NCBI GenBank assembly: GCA_002490315.1
Contig: DLKG01000063.1
Span: 1-15,350 of the forward strand
Direction: 5' to 3'
DNA: 15,350 bases
DNA from: Prevotella sp. UBA7594
Lineage (GTDB): Bacteria > Bacteroidota > Bacteroidia > Bacteroidales > Bacteroidaceae
A program made the position numbers and the translations under genes. Position 1 is the stretch's first letter. Every line of letters starts with the position of its first letter. The notes below the pieces were generated by a model that saw only the letters and a program-made list of their open reading frames with translations, had not been told where the DNA came from and made no database searches. Positions 8,525-15,219 of the stretch are shown here, piece by piece.

Positions 8525-8600
8525 GAATGTACACTAATTTTCAGCCATCCAGCATCGGGACAATTGCTCATAATTCAGAATGAACCATAATATCATTGAA

Positions 8601-8689
8601 TATCCCCCCAACTCAAACAGCTTTTTACGCAGAAAAAAATATCCCTAACTCAAACAGTTTGTTTACGCATTGTTTACGCAGAAAAAAAA
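8601..8689. repeat. Two imperfect direct repeats downstream of the tRNA
   Basis: Two copies of a roughly 39-50 bp unit lie head to tail (about 8601-8639 and 8640-8689). Each begins TATCCC, then has AACTCAAACAG, TTTACGCAG and a run of seven or eight A. The second copy is longer because TGTTTACGCA-like sequence occurs twice. The A-runs read as T-runs on the minus strand, the second being the tail of the tRNA terminator. The unit may be a duplicated terminator tail; no gene is seen. Confidence 0.6.
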
Positions 8690-8720
8690 CAGCGGCCCGC
8701 GCCGAAGCACAAGCCGCTGT
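8682..8720 (-). terminator. Intrinsic terminator of the tRNA gene
   Basis: On the minus strand, ACAGCGGC pairs perfectly with GCCGCTGT across a 16-base GC-rich loop and is followed by eight T (8682-8689). This is a textbook rho-independent terminator beginning 10 bp past the tRNA 3' end. Confidence 0.9.
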
Positions 8721-8730
8721 AATAGAAGCG

Positions 8731-8804
8731 TGGACCAGCCTGGGCTTGAACCAGGGACCTCCAGATTATGAGTCTGTTGCTCTAACCAACTGAGCTACAA
8801 GTCC
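8731..8804 (-). tRNA. tRNA with anticodon CAU (probably elongator Met)
   Basis: A 74-nt cloverleaf folds on the minus strand. The acceptor arm is GGACTTG/CTGGTCC with discriminator A73. The D-arm is GCTC/GAGC. The anticodon loop is CTCATAA with anticodon CAT, and the T-arm is CCTGG-TTCAAGC-CCAGG. CCA is not encoded. Two pairs are non-canonical: U6-U67 in the acceptor stem and A27-G43 at the top of the anticodon stem. First pair G1-C72 rules out the usual bacterial initiator, which has a mismatch there. Elongator tRNA-Met is most likely; the tRNA-Ile whose CAU is converted to lysidine-AU has the same gene anticodon and cannot be excluded by eye. Confidence 0.93.
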
Positions 8805-8837
8805 GACTTAACCCTATCAGGGATAAGTTTGCGGATG

Positions 8838-8869
8838 CAAAGGTAAGGTTTTTCAGGCGAACAGCCAAA
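8838..8869 (-). promoter_or_regulatory. tRNA promoter, full Bacteroidetes consensus
   Basis: On the minus strand, TTTG (8866-8869) is followed after exactly 20 bp by TACCTTTG (8838-8845), a complete match to the Bacteroidetes housekeeping promoter. Transcription would begin near 8832, leaving a leader of about 27 nt to be trimmed from the tRNA. A small CCCT/AGGG hairpin lies in this leader (8812-8822). Confidence 0.8.
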
Positions 8870-8919
8870 TTTTTACACGTTTTTATCATCAAAACAAGCA
8901 TAAATAGTGCGAAAAGCCG

Positions 8920-8927
8920 TAATTTTG
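8920..8927 (+). promoter_or_regulatory. Candidate -7 box for the HAD-ribF operon
   Basis: TAATTTTG fits TAnnTTTG, but no TTTG is found 19-21 bp upstream. The box ends only 9 bp before the ATG at 8937, so the transcript would be leaderless or nearly so. It also argues against the GTG start at 8907. Confidence 0.4.
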
Positions 8928-8936
8928 CAGACAAGT

Positions 8937-9551
8937 ATGAGAAAAGACATTAAAAACATAATATTCGACATGGGTGGCGTGCTCGTCGGTCTCGACGCCG
9001 CACGCTGCGCCGCTGCCTTCCGCGAGATTGGATGCGGGAAGATTGTGGCATACGTCGAGGAGCACCGCACGGAGGACCTCTTTCTCGACACTGAACTGGG
9101 CCGCATCGACACGCACGCCTTCTGCGACGAGGTGCGCCGCATCTGTTGCTCTGACACATCTGACGAGCGCATCGTCTGGGCATGGAACGAATTGCTCGTC
9201 GCCACGCCGAAGGAGAAGCTATCGCGCCTCGCCAAGCTCAAGGAGCAGGGCTATCGCCTCTTCCTGCTCTCCAACACCAACGCCATGCACTGGCAACGCT
9301 GCCGCGACGATTTCTTCACAGCCGACGGCCTCTCTGCCGACGACTATTTCGAGCGTGTGTTCCTTTCTTTCGAGATGCACCTCGCCAAACCGTCGCCCGA
9401 CATCTTCCTTGAGGCCCTGCGCGAGGCTGACATCGACGCCGCCTCCACCCTTTTCATTGACGACAGCGAGGTCAACTGCCGCGCCGCCGAGAGCGTGGGC
9501 ATCAATGCCCTTGTAGAGAACACCGGACACCGTTGGCTATATGAAATATGA
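8937..9551 (+). CDS. HAD-like hydrolase (YihX-type phosphatase family)
   Basis: A 204-residue cytoplasmic protein of the haloacid dehalogenase superfamily, probably a phosphatase for a small phosphorylated metabolite. Motif I is IIFDMGGVL with nucleophile Asp11; the usual second Asp is replaced by Gly13, as in YihX-type members. Motif II is FLLSNTN with Ser112. Motif III contains Lys151 (LAKPSPDIF). Motif IV is LFIDDSEVN with Asp175 and Asp176. A helical cap of about residues 20-90 follows motif I. The ATG at 8937 places motif I at the normal distance from the N-terminus; a GTG at 8907 is upstream of the expected transcription start. Its end overlaps the start of ribF by 11 bp, indicating translational coupling. 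Given that neighbour, a role in flavin precursor dephosphorylation is conceivable but unproven. Confidence 0.9.
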   Translation: MRKDIKNIIFDMGGVLVGLDAARCAAAFREIGCGKIVAYVEEHRTEDLFLDTELGRIDTHAFCDEVRRICCSDTSDERIVWAWNELLVATPKEKLSRLAKLKEQGYRLFLLSNTNAMHWQRCRDDFFTADGLSADDYFERVFLSFEMHLAKPSPDIFLEALREADIDAASTLFIDDSEVNCRAAESVGINALVENTGHRWLYEI

Positions 9552-10464
9552 TTACTGCGCCACAATAGGCTTCTTCGACGGTGTACACCGCGGCCACCAG
9601 CACGTCATTGGCTGCCTCTCCAGCATAGCTCGCGCAAGGGGGATGAAGTCGATGATTATCACCTTCGACCGCCATCCGCGCCAGGTGGTGCACGCCGACT
9701 ACGTGCCCCAACTGCTTAGCGCGCCCAGCGAGAAGCTGCGGCTGCTGCGAGAGACGGGAGTGGACAGCGTGGAGGTGCTCCATTTCGACAGCGACATGGC
9801 GCGTATGCCTGCCCGCGAGTTTATGCAGACCGTCTTGCACGACCGTCTTGGCGTTGCCCTACTGCTCACGGGCTACGACAACCGCTTCGGCCACAACCGC
9901 TCCGAGGGGTTTGAAGATTATGTGCGCTACGGCAAGGAAATGGGCATGGAGGTGATGGAGTGTACGCCGACCGACATCGACGGACTGCGCGTGTCGTCGT
10001 CGCTCGTCCGCCGACTGCTTGCCGACGGCGACGTCGCCGAGGCTGGGAGATGTCTCGGCAGGCCCTACCGCTTTGGCGGCACCGTTGCCCACGGCTATCA
10101 GGAGGGACGCCGCTTAGGCTTCCCCACTGCCAACATCTGCCCAGACATGGCAGAACAGCTCATCCCGCTTGTAGGCGTCTACGCCGCGCGCGTAGCCGTT
10201 GAGGACGGCAAACCCATGCCTGCCATGCTCAACATCGGCACCAACCCCACCTTCCAGCGTTCCTCGCTCACCATAGAGGCACACATCATCGGTTTCGACG
10301 GCGACATCTACGGCAAACACGTAACCGTGGAGTTCTGCTCGCGTCTGCGCGGAGAGCGGCGTTTCGACAGCATCGACGCCCTGCGCTCGCAACTCCTTGC
10401 CGACCGGGAGGCTGTTATCAAGGAACTTTACTCTTACCCCACACAACATCAGGAATATATATAA
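9541..10464 (+). CDS. ribF: Bifunctional riboflavin kinase / FAD synthetase
   Basis: RibF phosphorylates riboflavin to FMN and then adenylates FMN to FAD, supplying the flavins used by, among others, glutamate synthase. The 307-residue length is typical. The N-terminal adenylyltransferase domain has GFFDGVHRGH at 10-19 with the nucleotidyltransferase HxGH (His16, His19), GYDNRFGHNR at 111-120, and VSSSLVRRLL at 151-160, the counterpart of the ISSTxIR motif. The C-terminal kinase domain has the GRRLGFPTAN flavin/ATP loop at 189-198, NIGTNPTF at 231-238, and Glu246 in the position of the catalytic glutamate. The ATG at 9541 lies inside the end of the HAD gene, and the CPBP gene starts 16 bp after the stop codon. 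Confidence 0.97.
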   Translation: MKYDYCATIGFFDGVHRGHQHVIGCLSSIARARGMKSMIITFDRHPRQVVHADYVPQLLSAPSEKLRLLRETGVDSVEVLHFDSDMARMPAREFMQTVLHDRLGVALLLTGYDNRFGHNRSEGFEDYVRYGKEMGMEVMECTPTDIDGLRVSSSLVRRLLADGDVAEAGRCLGRPYRFGGTVAHGYQEGRRLGFPTANICPDMAEQLIPLVGVYAARVAVEDGKPMPAMLNIGTNPTFQRSSLTIEAHIIGFDGDIYGKHVTVEFCSRLRGERRFDSIDALRSQLLADREAVIKELYSYPTQHQEYI

Positions 10465-10480
10465 AAAAAACTCAACAACA

Positions 10481-11266
10481 ATGAAAACAAGCAAATCCGC
10501 ATACCTCGACGCGGCACTCTATCTCGTTGTGTTTCTTCTCGCGCAGTTTGTCGTCTCCCTCGTCATGGGATTCATCAGCCAAACAGCCTCCACATCGCCC
10601 ACAACGATGTGCGTCGCCTCGCTCATAGCCAGCCTGCTGACCATCGCCGTCTTCGCCTGGCGCAAATGGGCATGTCTCAACGGCAAGTACATCAACACGC
10701 GCCCGTGGTTCACGCTCTTCTGGGTGGCATGCCTCAGCGTCGGCAGCATCATTCCCCTTGAACTCATCATGGAGCAGACGGGCATAGAGATGCCGAAGGA
10801 CTTCACGGAGATGTTCCGCAAGATGATGAGCAACGAATGGGGCTTCATGGCCATCGGCGTCATCGGCCCCGTCGCAGAAGAGATAGTGTTCCGCGGAGCC
10901 ATCCTGCGACGCCTGCTCGACGCGGGCGGCCATCGCTGGCGCTGGGCAGCCATCGCCGGATCGGCGGCTCTGTTCGGCGTGGTACACTTCAACATGGTGC
11001 AGGGCGTCAACGCCTTCTTCGTCGGCCTGCTGCTCGGATGGATGTACATGCGCACTCGCAGCATCGTGCCTGGCGTGGCGTTCCACATCGTCAACAACTG
11101 CACCGCCGTCGTCTTCTCGCGCCTCTTCCCCGGAGCCGACGACATGAAGCTCATCGACTTCTACGGTGGCGACATGAAGCGCGTCGCCATTGCTGTCGCC
11201 TGCTCACTGATGATATTCCTCGCCGCGCTCTATCAACTGCGCTGGCGACTGGAGAGAGCCGACTAA
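10481..11266 (+). CDS. CPBP family intramembrane metalloprotease (CAAX-type)
   Basis: A 261-residue inner-membrane protein of the CPBP (CAAX protease and bacteriocin-processing, or Abi) family. The three catalytic motifs are present: EEIVFRG with Glu133, Glu134 and Arg138; FGVVH with Phe165 and His169; and HIVNN with His202 and Asn206. Hydrophobic segments are seen near 10-33, 43-60, 76-95, 121-132, 155-169, 176-191, 196-212 and 233-250. In bacteria such proteins process or degrade membrane or prenylated peptides, protect against bacteriocins, or process regulators; the substrate here is unknown. The ATG at 10481 begins just after ribF; the longer in-frame start at 10397 lies within ribF and is unlikely. 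It is followed after 30 bp by an AraC-type regulator. Confidence 0.92.
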   Translation: MKTSKSAYLDAALYLVVFLLAQFVVSLVMGFISQTASTSPTTMCVASLIASLLTIAVFAWRKWACLNGKYINTRPWFTLFWVACLSVGSIIPLELIMEQTGIEMPKDFTEMFRKMMSNEWGFMAIGVIGPVAEEIVFRGAILRRLLDAGGHRWRWAAIAGSAALFGVVHFNMVQGVNAFFVGLLLGWMYMRTRSIVPGVAFHIVNNCTAVVFSRLFPGADDMKLIDFYGGDMKRVAIAVACSLMIFLAALYQLRWRLERAD

Positions 11267-11296
11267 CTAATAGCACCCCCAACAAGATTAAATGCT

Positions 11297-12169
11297 ATGC
11301 AAGATTTTCGAGACATAAACGTCAGTTACGCCACGCGCCTTTGCAACGGCAGCCACATCGACAACAAGATTCTGCTGCTCGACGAGATGGCAGAGATTCC
11401 CATTCCGCGCGAGCCGCGCCGCATGCAGTGTCTGCTGCTCGCCATGTGCTTGCAGGGCACAGCCCACTACTTCGTCGACTCCGTGGAGCACACCGTAGAG
11501 GCTGGCGACCTCATCATCGTCAACCGGGGACGCGTGACGTACAACTGCACTTTCTCGCCCGACTGCCACGGCATCGGCATACTCATCGACTACGACTTCT
11601 TCAAGGAAATCATCAAGAGCGTGCACGAACTGTCGTCGCTCTTCCTCTTCGCGCGCAACCATCCCGTGTTCCGCCTGCCAAAGGCACGCGCCGACTTCAT
11701 CCGCGAGACGTTCTTCCGCATCAAGGCGAAAATTGACGAGCCGGAAAACCATTTCCGCCTGGAGATGGTGCAGTCGCTCTTCCTTACTATGGTCTACGAA
11801 CTGTCGAACGTCATCTACTCCATGCAGTCGCAGAACGACGAGCTACACACGCGCGCTGAGGAAATCTTCACGAAGTTCATTCTGCTCGTGGAGCGCAACT
11901 TCCGCTCCGAACGCCGCGTAGGATGGTACTCTCAGCAGCTCTGCATCTCTGCGAAGTATCTCTCGGAGACGGTGAAGGCGGTGTCGAAGCGCACGCCCAA
12001 CGATTGGATCGACTCCTACGTGACGATGGAGCTGCAGATGCTTCTGCGCAACACGCAGAAGAGCATAAAGGAGATAACGCAGGAACTGCACTTCTCCAAC
12101 CAGTCGTTCCTCGGCAAGTACTTCAAGGAGCACACCGGCATGTCGCCGTCGGAATACCGCAAGCGCTGA
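11297..12169 (+). CDS. AraC-family transcription regulator (soluble)
   Basis: A 290-residue cytoplasmic regulator with an N-terminal cupin-like sensor and a C-terminal AraC DNA-binding domain. The cupin part (about 20-120) contains the segment HTVEAGDLIIVNRG, typical of AraC-type beta-barrels. The DNA-binding part (about 185-290) has a first helix-turn-helix around 208-231 (GWYSQQLCISAKYLSETVKA) and a second around 257-279 (IKEITQELHFSNQSFLGKYF), ending MSPSEYRKR. The inducer and targets are unknown. It is 30 bp after the CPBP gene with no promoter box in the gap, so it is probably the last gene of the HAD-ribF-CPBP operon. Candidate binding sites are the 22-bp repeats starting 419 bp downstream, but nothing in the sequence ties them to it directly. 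Confidence 0.9.
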   Translation: MQDFRDINVSYATRLCNGSHIDNKILLLDEMAEIPIPREPRRMQCLLLAMCLQGTAHYFVDSVEHTVEAGDLIIVNRGRVTYNCTFSPDCHGIGILIDYDFFKEIIKSVHELSSLFLFARNHPVFRLPKARADFIRETFFRIKAKIDEPENHFRLEMVQSLFLTMVYELSNVIYSMQSQNDELHTRAEEIFTKFILLVERNFRSERRVGWYSQQLCISAKYLSETVKAVSKRTPNDWIDSYVTMELQMLLRNTQKSIKEITQELHFSNQSFLGKYFKEHTGMSPSEYRKR

Positions 12170-12215
12170 CCATCAACGCAAATTGCAAAACGCTTTGGTA
12201 TATCATCTATCCGTG

Positions 12216-12236
12216 GCGGAGGTCTCCGGCCTCCGC
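12216..12236. repeat. GC-rich hairpin downstream of the AraC-type gene
   Basis: GCGGAGG (12216-12222) pairs perfectly with CCTCCGC (12230-12236) across a 7-base loop. No T-run follows on either strand, so it is not a standard intrinsic terminator. It may be a REP-like extragenic palindrome or a 3' end stabiliser for the upstream operon, 47 bp after its last stop codon. Confidence 0.55.
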
Positions 12237-12588
12237 AGCACCCATTATCCACTATTAATTACTGAAGTTTCTGATATCTTCTACATGCTGTCAGTAAACG
12301 GGTAGACAAGTAAACAAGGAGATTGGCGATGCCGGTATAAGCCTTCGAACAACGATTTTTGTAGAAAAGGCAGACAGCTGTTTATCACGGCGCCACTCCA
12401 TCTTCCGCTTGATGCAAATATTGTGCATAGAGTAAAAAAGTGTTACAAAAGTTTTTTGCGTTTTAGAATGTCGTGTAGCAGGAGAAATGGTGTTCACCGC
12501 TCCGCACGGCATTAATTTTATGGTAAAATCGGGCATAAACAGCCCCTTTTTCACGTTTTTCTCCTTCCCGAACGCTTCTTCACGCCGT

Positions 12589-12654
12589 CTAAAGTGGCGC
12601 TTCTCAGTGGCTGAAGTGGCGCTTTATTCTATCTGAAGTGGCGCTTTAGGTGGC
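12589..12654 (+). repeat. Three tandem 22-bp repeats, operator-like
   Basis: Three units start at 12589, 12611 and 12633, exactly 22 bp apart. Each begins CTAAAGTGGCGCTT or CTGAAGTGGCGCTT; the last eight or so bases of each unit vary. The core AAGTGGCGCTT is an imperfect dyad (AAG at one end, CTT at the other). A spacing close to two helical turns puts the cores on one face of the DNA, as expected for cooperative protein binding. They end 348 bp before the next gene, so direct promoter control is not assured; a dispersed genomic repeat is the alternative. Confidence 0.6.
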
Positions 12655-12907
12655 GTTAAGTATTGCACATTCAAGCCTCAACCTCTACAAGCAGCTGGCG
12701 CACAGCGCTTTCCGCCTGCACATTCAAAACCGTGAAAAATACGCCAAGCGACTGCCCCGTCTGTTCAGAAGGCAGTTATGGGCAATCACAGGCGCAAATA
12801 TCCGACAAGAATCCGCCACTCCGTCACCCGAAATCAGGATGAACAAAGATTCTACATTTTTGATACTTTATGTCAGCAATTTAAAAAAATACAGAGAAAT
12901 ATAACAC

Positions 12908-12957
12908 GCCTTAAATATTTTTTTGTACTTTTGTCCACGAATTTAAGGCATTGCCTT
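12908..12957 (+). promoter_or_regulatory. Promoter box flanked by an inverted repeat
   Basis: TACTTTTG (12926-12933) fits the -7 consensus TAnnTTTG, with no matching -33 element. It is bracketed by a perfect 9-bp inverted repeat, GCCTTAAAT (12908-12916) and ATTTAAGGC (12941-12949). The right arm can also pair with a third copy, as AAGGC-ATT-GCCTT (12945-12957), which would form a hairpin at the 5' end of the mRNA. Transcription would start near 12940, about 63 nt before the ATG at 13003. Confidence 0.5.
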
Positions 12958-13002
12958 TCATATTAGAGAGAATATTATAAAACATTTAACAAATATCAAG
13001 TT

Positions 13003-14664
13003 ATGAAACACAGGCTTATTGCATTGGGTCTTTTGGCAAGCGTCATGGGACTCGCCAACGCGCAGAGTACAAGACAGATTTATCTTGTGAAGGGCAACAA
13101 GGTCGTTGCCACCCTCCCCGCCTCCGACGTAGAGTACATCTCTTTCTCCGCCCCAGAAGGCGTCTACATCCCCATCACTCCCAAGCAGGGCGACAACACT
13201 ACGCTCACGATGTACAACTGCAGCGACGATTGGGAGAAAGACCCAGCCGACCGCAAGTTCGACTGTCTTGTAGGCAAGCTTGTGAAATTCATGTGGTATG
13301 CCGACTACGGCTTCGTAGGCACTCTGAAGATAACGGGCGCGAGCGGCACAAATGTAGACTACGAGTACGTCACTGACGACGAGGAGTTCGGCAAGTGCTG
13401 GGAGTGCTACATGCCAGAGGAGCCCATCACCATCGAGACCATCGCCACGGAGAAGACCGACTACGTGGGCCGCTCCTTCGTAGGCAACTACAAGGGCTAT
13501 CCCGTCACAGTCGGCACCAACGGCGTCTTCTCCTCCTCCGAGCCTTCACTCTCGCTCCGCCTCAGCTCCAACACGTCCTTCCACGCCTCCGTTGACGGCG
13601 GCAAGGAGTTTGCCGGATGCTACTCCTTCGACGGCTCCAGAAACACGTTCAGCTATCTCGACGAATACAGCGCCGACGTCTACGGCAAGAAGACCTACGG
13701 CGTGGCAGGCACATGGTTTGACGGCGGCGACGCCCTCGTCGTAGTCAACGACCTCAACGACGACAAACCCGACAACAACCGCTACTACTTCGCCAGCACG
13801 TCCGACTGCACCTTCACGTCGGCCTCAAGCGACGACTTCGGCTCACGCTATCTCTTCGCGCTCAATCGCAACGGCTCCACATCCTATTACTATTACGACC
13901 GTCTCAGCAACTCCATCGAACCCGTGACGCTCAGCTTCTCTTCAGGCACATCCATCGACGGCGCATCCTCTGCTATCGTAAGCGACGCTCTGGGCACAGC
14001 GCTCTTCCGCTACTCACGCGCCTCGGAGTCAGCCAATCCGGTATTCACGCTGAAAGGCAAGGAGGCTGGCACCTACACATCCACGACGGGCACGGGCGAC
14101 GCCCTCACCCTCGACGGCTTCGGCTCCGCCACCTACGGCTCCGTCAAAGGCTCCTACACATATAAGGACGGCATCGTTACGCTGACAACAGCCGACGGCG
14201 AGCTCACGTTCACCGTCGACTCCGCCACACAACAGTACACAGCCACAAAGTCGGGCGAATGGGACGGCAGCGAGAACTTCGCAGCCTCCGTCACGGGTCG
14301 CTACGACGGCAACTCGGCATCAATGGGCATGATTGCCATCTCGCTCAACCACGACTACGCCGGCAATGAGGAGAAGGGCACCGTGAAGTTCCAGGCCACG
14401 CTGACCACCGACTTCTACGAAACGAAGGAAATCATCTCCAACACAGCCTCCTACACCTACGACGACTCGAAGAAGCAGCTGACCATCTCCGGTCTGCTCG
14501 TCGGCACAGCCAACGGCAGAAGCACTGAGCGCATCAACATCACCTTCGACGTCAACGCCGACAAGACACAGCTCACGTGCAACGAGGCAAAGGTTCTGCG
14601 CGCCGTATCGGGTGGCGACACACGCTACATAGAGCTCAACGGCGTAACCCTCGTGGCACGCTAA
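13003..14664 (+). CDS. Exported beta-rich protein of unknown function
   Basis: A 553-residue protein I do not recognise. It has a clear signal peptide (KHRLIALGLLASVMGLANA), with probable cleavage after Ala20 leaving an N-terminal Gln21; there is no lipobox cysteine. Residues 25-50 (QIYLVKGNKVVATLPASDVEYISFSA) form a short beta module of a kind found at the start of many exported Bacteroidetes proteins. The remainder is rich in Ser, Thr, Gly, Asp and Tyr, low in Lys, and predicted by eye to be beta strands separated by Asp/Gly turns. Cysteines are few (C73, C88, C132, C135 and later ones). No catalytic motif and no C-terminal sorting domain are seen. A candidate promoter lies upstream, and a second exported protein follows 65 bp after the stop codon. 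Confidence 0.75.
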   Translation: MKHRLIALGLLASVMGLANAQSTRQIYLVKGNKVVATLPASDVEYISFSAPEGVYIPITPKQGDNTTLTMYNCSDDWEKDPADRKFDCLVGKLVKFMWYADYGFVGTLKITGASGTNVDYEYVTDDEEFGKCWECYMPEEPITIETIATEKTDYVGRSFVGNYKGYPVTVGTNGVFSSSEPSLSLRLSSNTSFHASVDGGKEFAGCYSFDGSRNTFSYLDEYSADVYGKKTYGVAGTWFDGGDALVVVNDLNDDKPDNNRYYFASTSDCTFTSASSDDFGSRYLFALNRNGSTSYYYYDRLSNSIEPVTLSFSSGTSIDGASSAIVSDALGTALFRYSRASESANPVFTLKGKEAGTYTSTTGTGDALTLDGFGSATYGSVKGSYTYKDGIVTLTTADGELTFTVDSATQQYTATKSGEWDGSENFAASVTGRYDGNSASMGMIAISLNHDYAGNEEKGTVKFQATLTTDFYETKEIISNTASYTYDDSKKQLTISGLLVGTANGRSTERINITFDVNADKTQLTCNEAKVLRAVSGGDTRYIELNGVTLVAR

Positions 14665-14694
14665 AGGGGGGCTGACACCCCTACCCCATTTTTT
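14665..14694 (+). terminator. Possible terminator or attenuator
   Basis: AGGGG (14665-14669) can pair with CCCCT (14678-14682) right after the stop codon, and six T (14689-14694) follow six bases later. The stem is short and the gap to the T-run is larger than usual, so termination may be partial, allowing read-through to the next gene, which has no visible promoter box of its own. Confidence 0.4.
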
Positions 14695-14729
14695 CCCTAA
14701 CGTTCAACATTAGCATACTTATACGCATC

Positions 14730-15212
14730 ATGAATAAGATAATGAGAAGGACTATGGCCCTCGCGGCGCTGCTTTCCCTTACGCTCGGCACGCAAGCCGA
14801 CGACAAGGTGGCGGTGGTGACGAAGAAGGGCAAGACCACTTACGCAATAGACAAAGTGGCGCGCATCGCTGTCGGCGACGACCTCTCCGTCGTCACGTCC
14901 GACGGCAAGACGACGACCTACGCCTTCGACGACGTGCAGCGCATCGTCATCGGCGACGACGCCACAGCCATCAGCGCCGTCAGCAAGGACGGATCCTCCG
15001 TGCTCACGCTCTCCGTAGCGTCCGACGGCAGCAGCATGACTGTCGGCGGATGGCAGCAGGGAGAGACGGCAACGCTTGAACTCTTCGACGTGGCAGGCCA
15101 CACCCTGACGCAACGCGCCGCATGGCATGGGGAGTCTGTAGACATCTCCTCGCTCCCCTCTGGCGTCTACGTACTGCGCATCGGCAGCCACACGGCTAAG
15201 TTCCGCAAATAG
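14730..15212 (+). CDS. Small exported protein with T9SS-type sorting domain
   Basis: A 160-residue protein with three parts. Residues 1-23 are a signal peptide with probable cleavage at TQA|DD. Residues 26-51 and 52-77 are two tandem copies of a 26-residue unit with the pattern hhxVVTxxGKTTxYAhDxVxRIhhGDD. Residues about 85-160 resemble the type A C-terminal sorting domain of type IX secretion cargo: LELFDVAGHTL, then VDISSLPSGVYVLRIGSH and the basic end TAKFRK. This would direct export across the outer membrane and attachment to the cell surface. No enzymatic or binding domain separates the parts, which is unusual for such cargo. The ATG at 14730 was chosen because it gives a full signal peptide; Met5 and Met9 are alternatives. 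It is probably co-transcribed with the preceding gene. Confidence 0.75.
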   Translation: MNKIMRRTMALAALLSLTLGTQADDKVAVVTKKGKTTYAIDKVARIAVGDDLSVVTSDGKTTTYAFDDVQRIVIGDDATAISAVSKDGSSVLTLSVASDGSSMTVGGWQQGETATLELFDVAGHTLTQRAAWHGESVDISSLPSGVYVLRIGSHTAKFRK

Positions 15213-15219
15213 AAGTAGC

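Larger units (their letters stand above)
12170..13002. other. 833-bp intergenic region rich in repeats
   Basis: No convincing gene is found here. The open frames at 12291-12554 (-) and 12650-12904 (+) have no recognisable domain, no plausible start context, and cross the repeats. The visible contents are the hairpin at 12216-12236, an A-rich and T-rich stretch at about 12430-12455, the three 22-bp repeats at 12589-12654, a direct repeat of TGCACATTCAA (12664-12674 and 12717-12727), and the promoter region of the next gene from 12908 on. Base composition falls below that of the flanking genes. Confidence 0.6.

Noticed and set aside
8596..8793. 65-codon open frame on the plus strand
   Set aside because: It runs through the tRNA terminator and into the antisense of the tRNA gene; the peptide ending DYESVALTN is simply tRNA sequence translated.
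12291..12554. 87-codon frame on the minus strand
   Set aside because: Translation shows no domain and ends in a repetitive CLPVY-type stretch that comes from GTTTAC/GTCTAC repeats; composition is that of intergenic DNA.
12589..12654. CRISPR array
   Set aside because: The units are contiguous 22-mers with short variable tails, not repeats of 28-37 bp with spacers of similar length, and no cas gene is present.
12650..12904. 84-codon frame on the plus strand starting with GTG
   Set aside because: It starts inside the third 22-bp repeat, has no upstream translation signal and resembles no known protein.
12908..12949. Invertible (phase-variable) promoter
   Set aside because: The arms are only 9 bp and enclose 24 bp, far smaller than the invertible promoters known in Bacteroides, and no recombinase gene is nearby.
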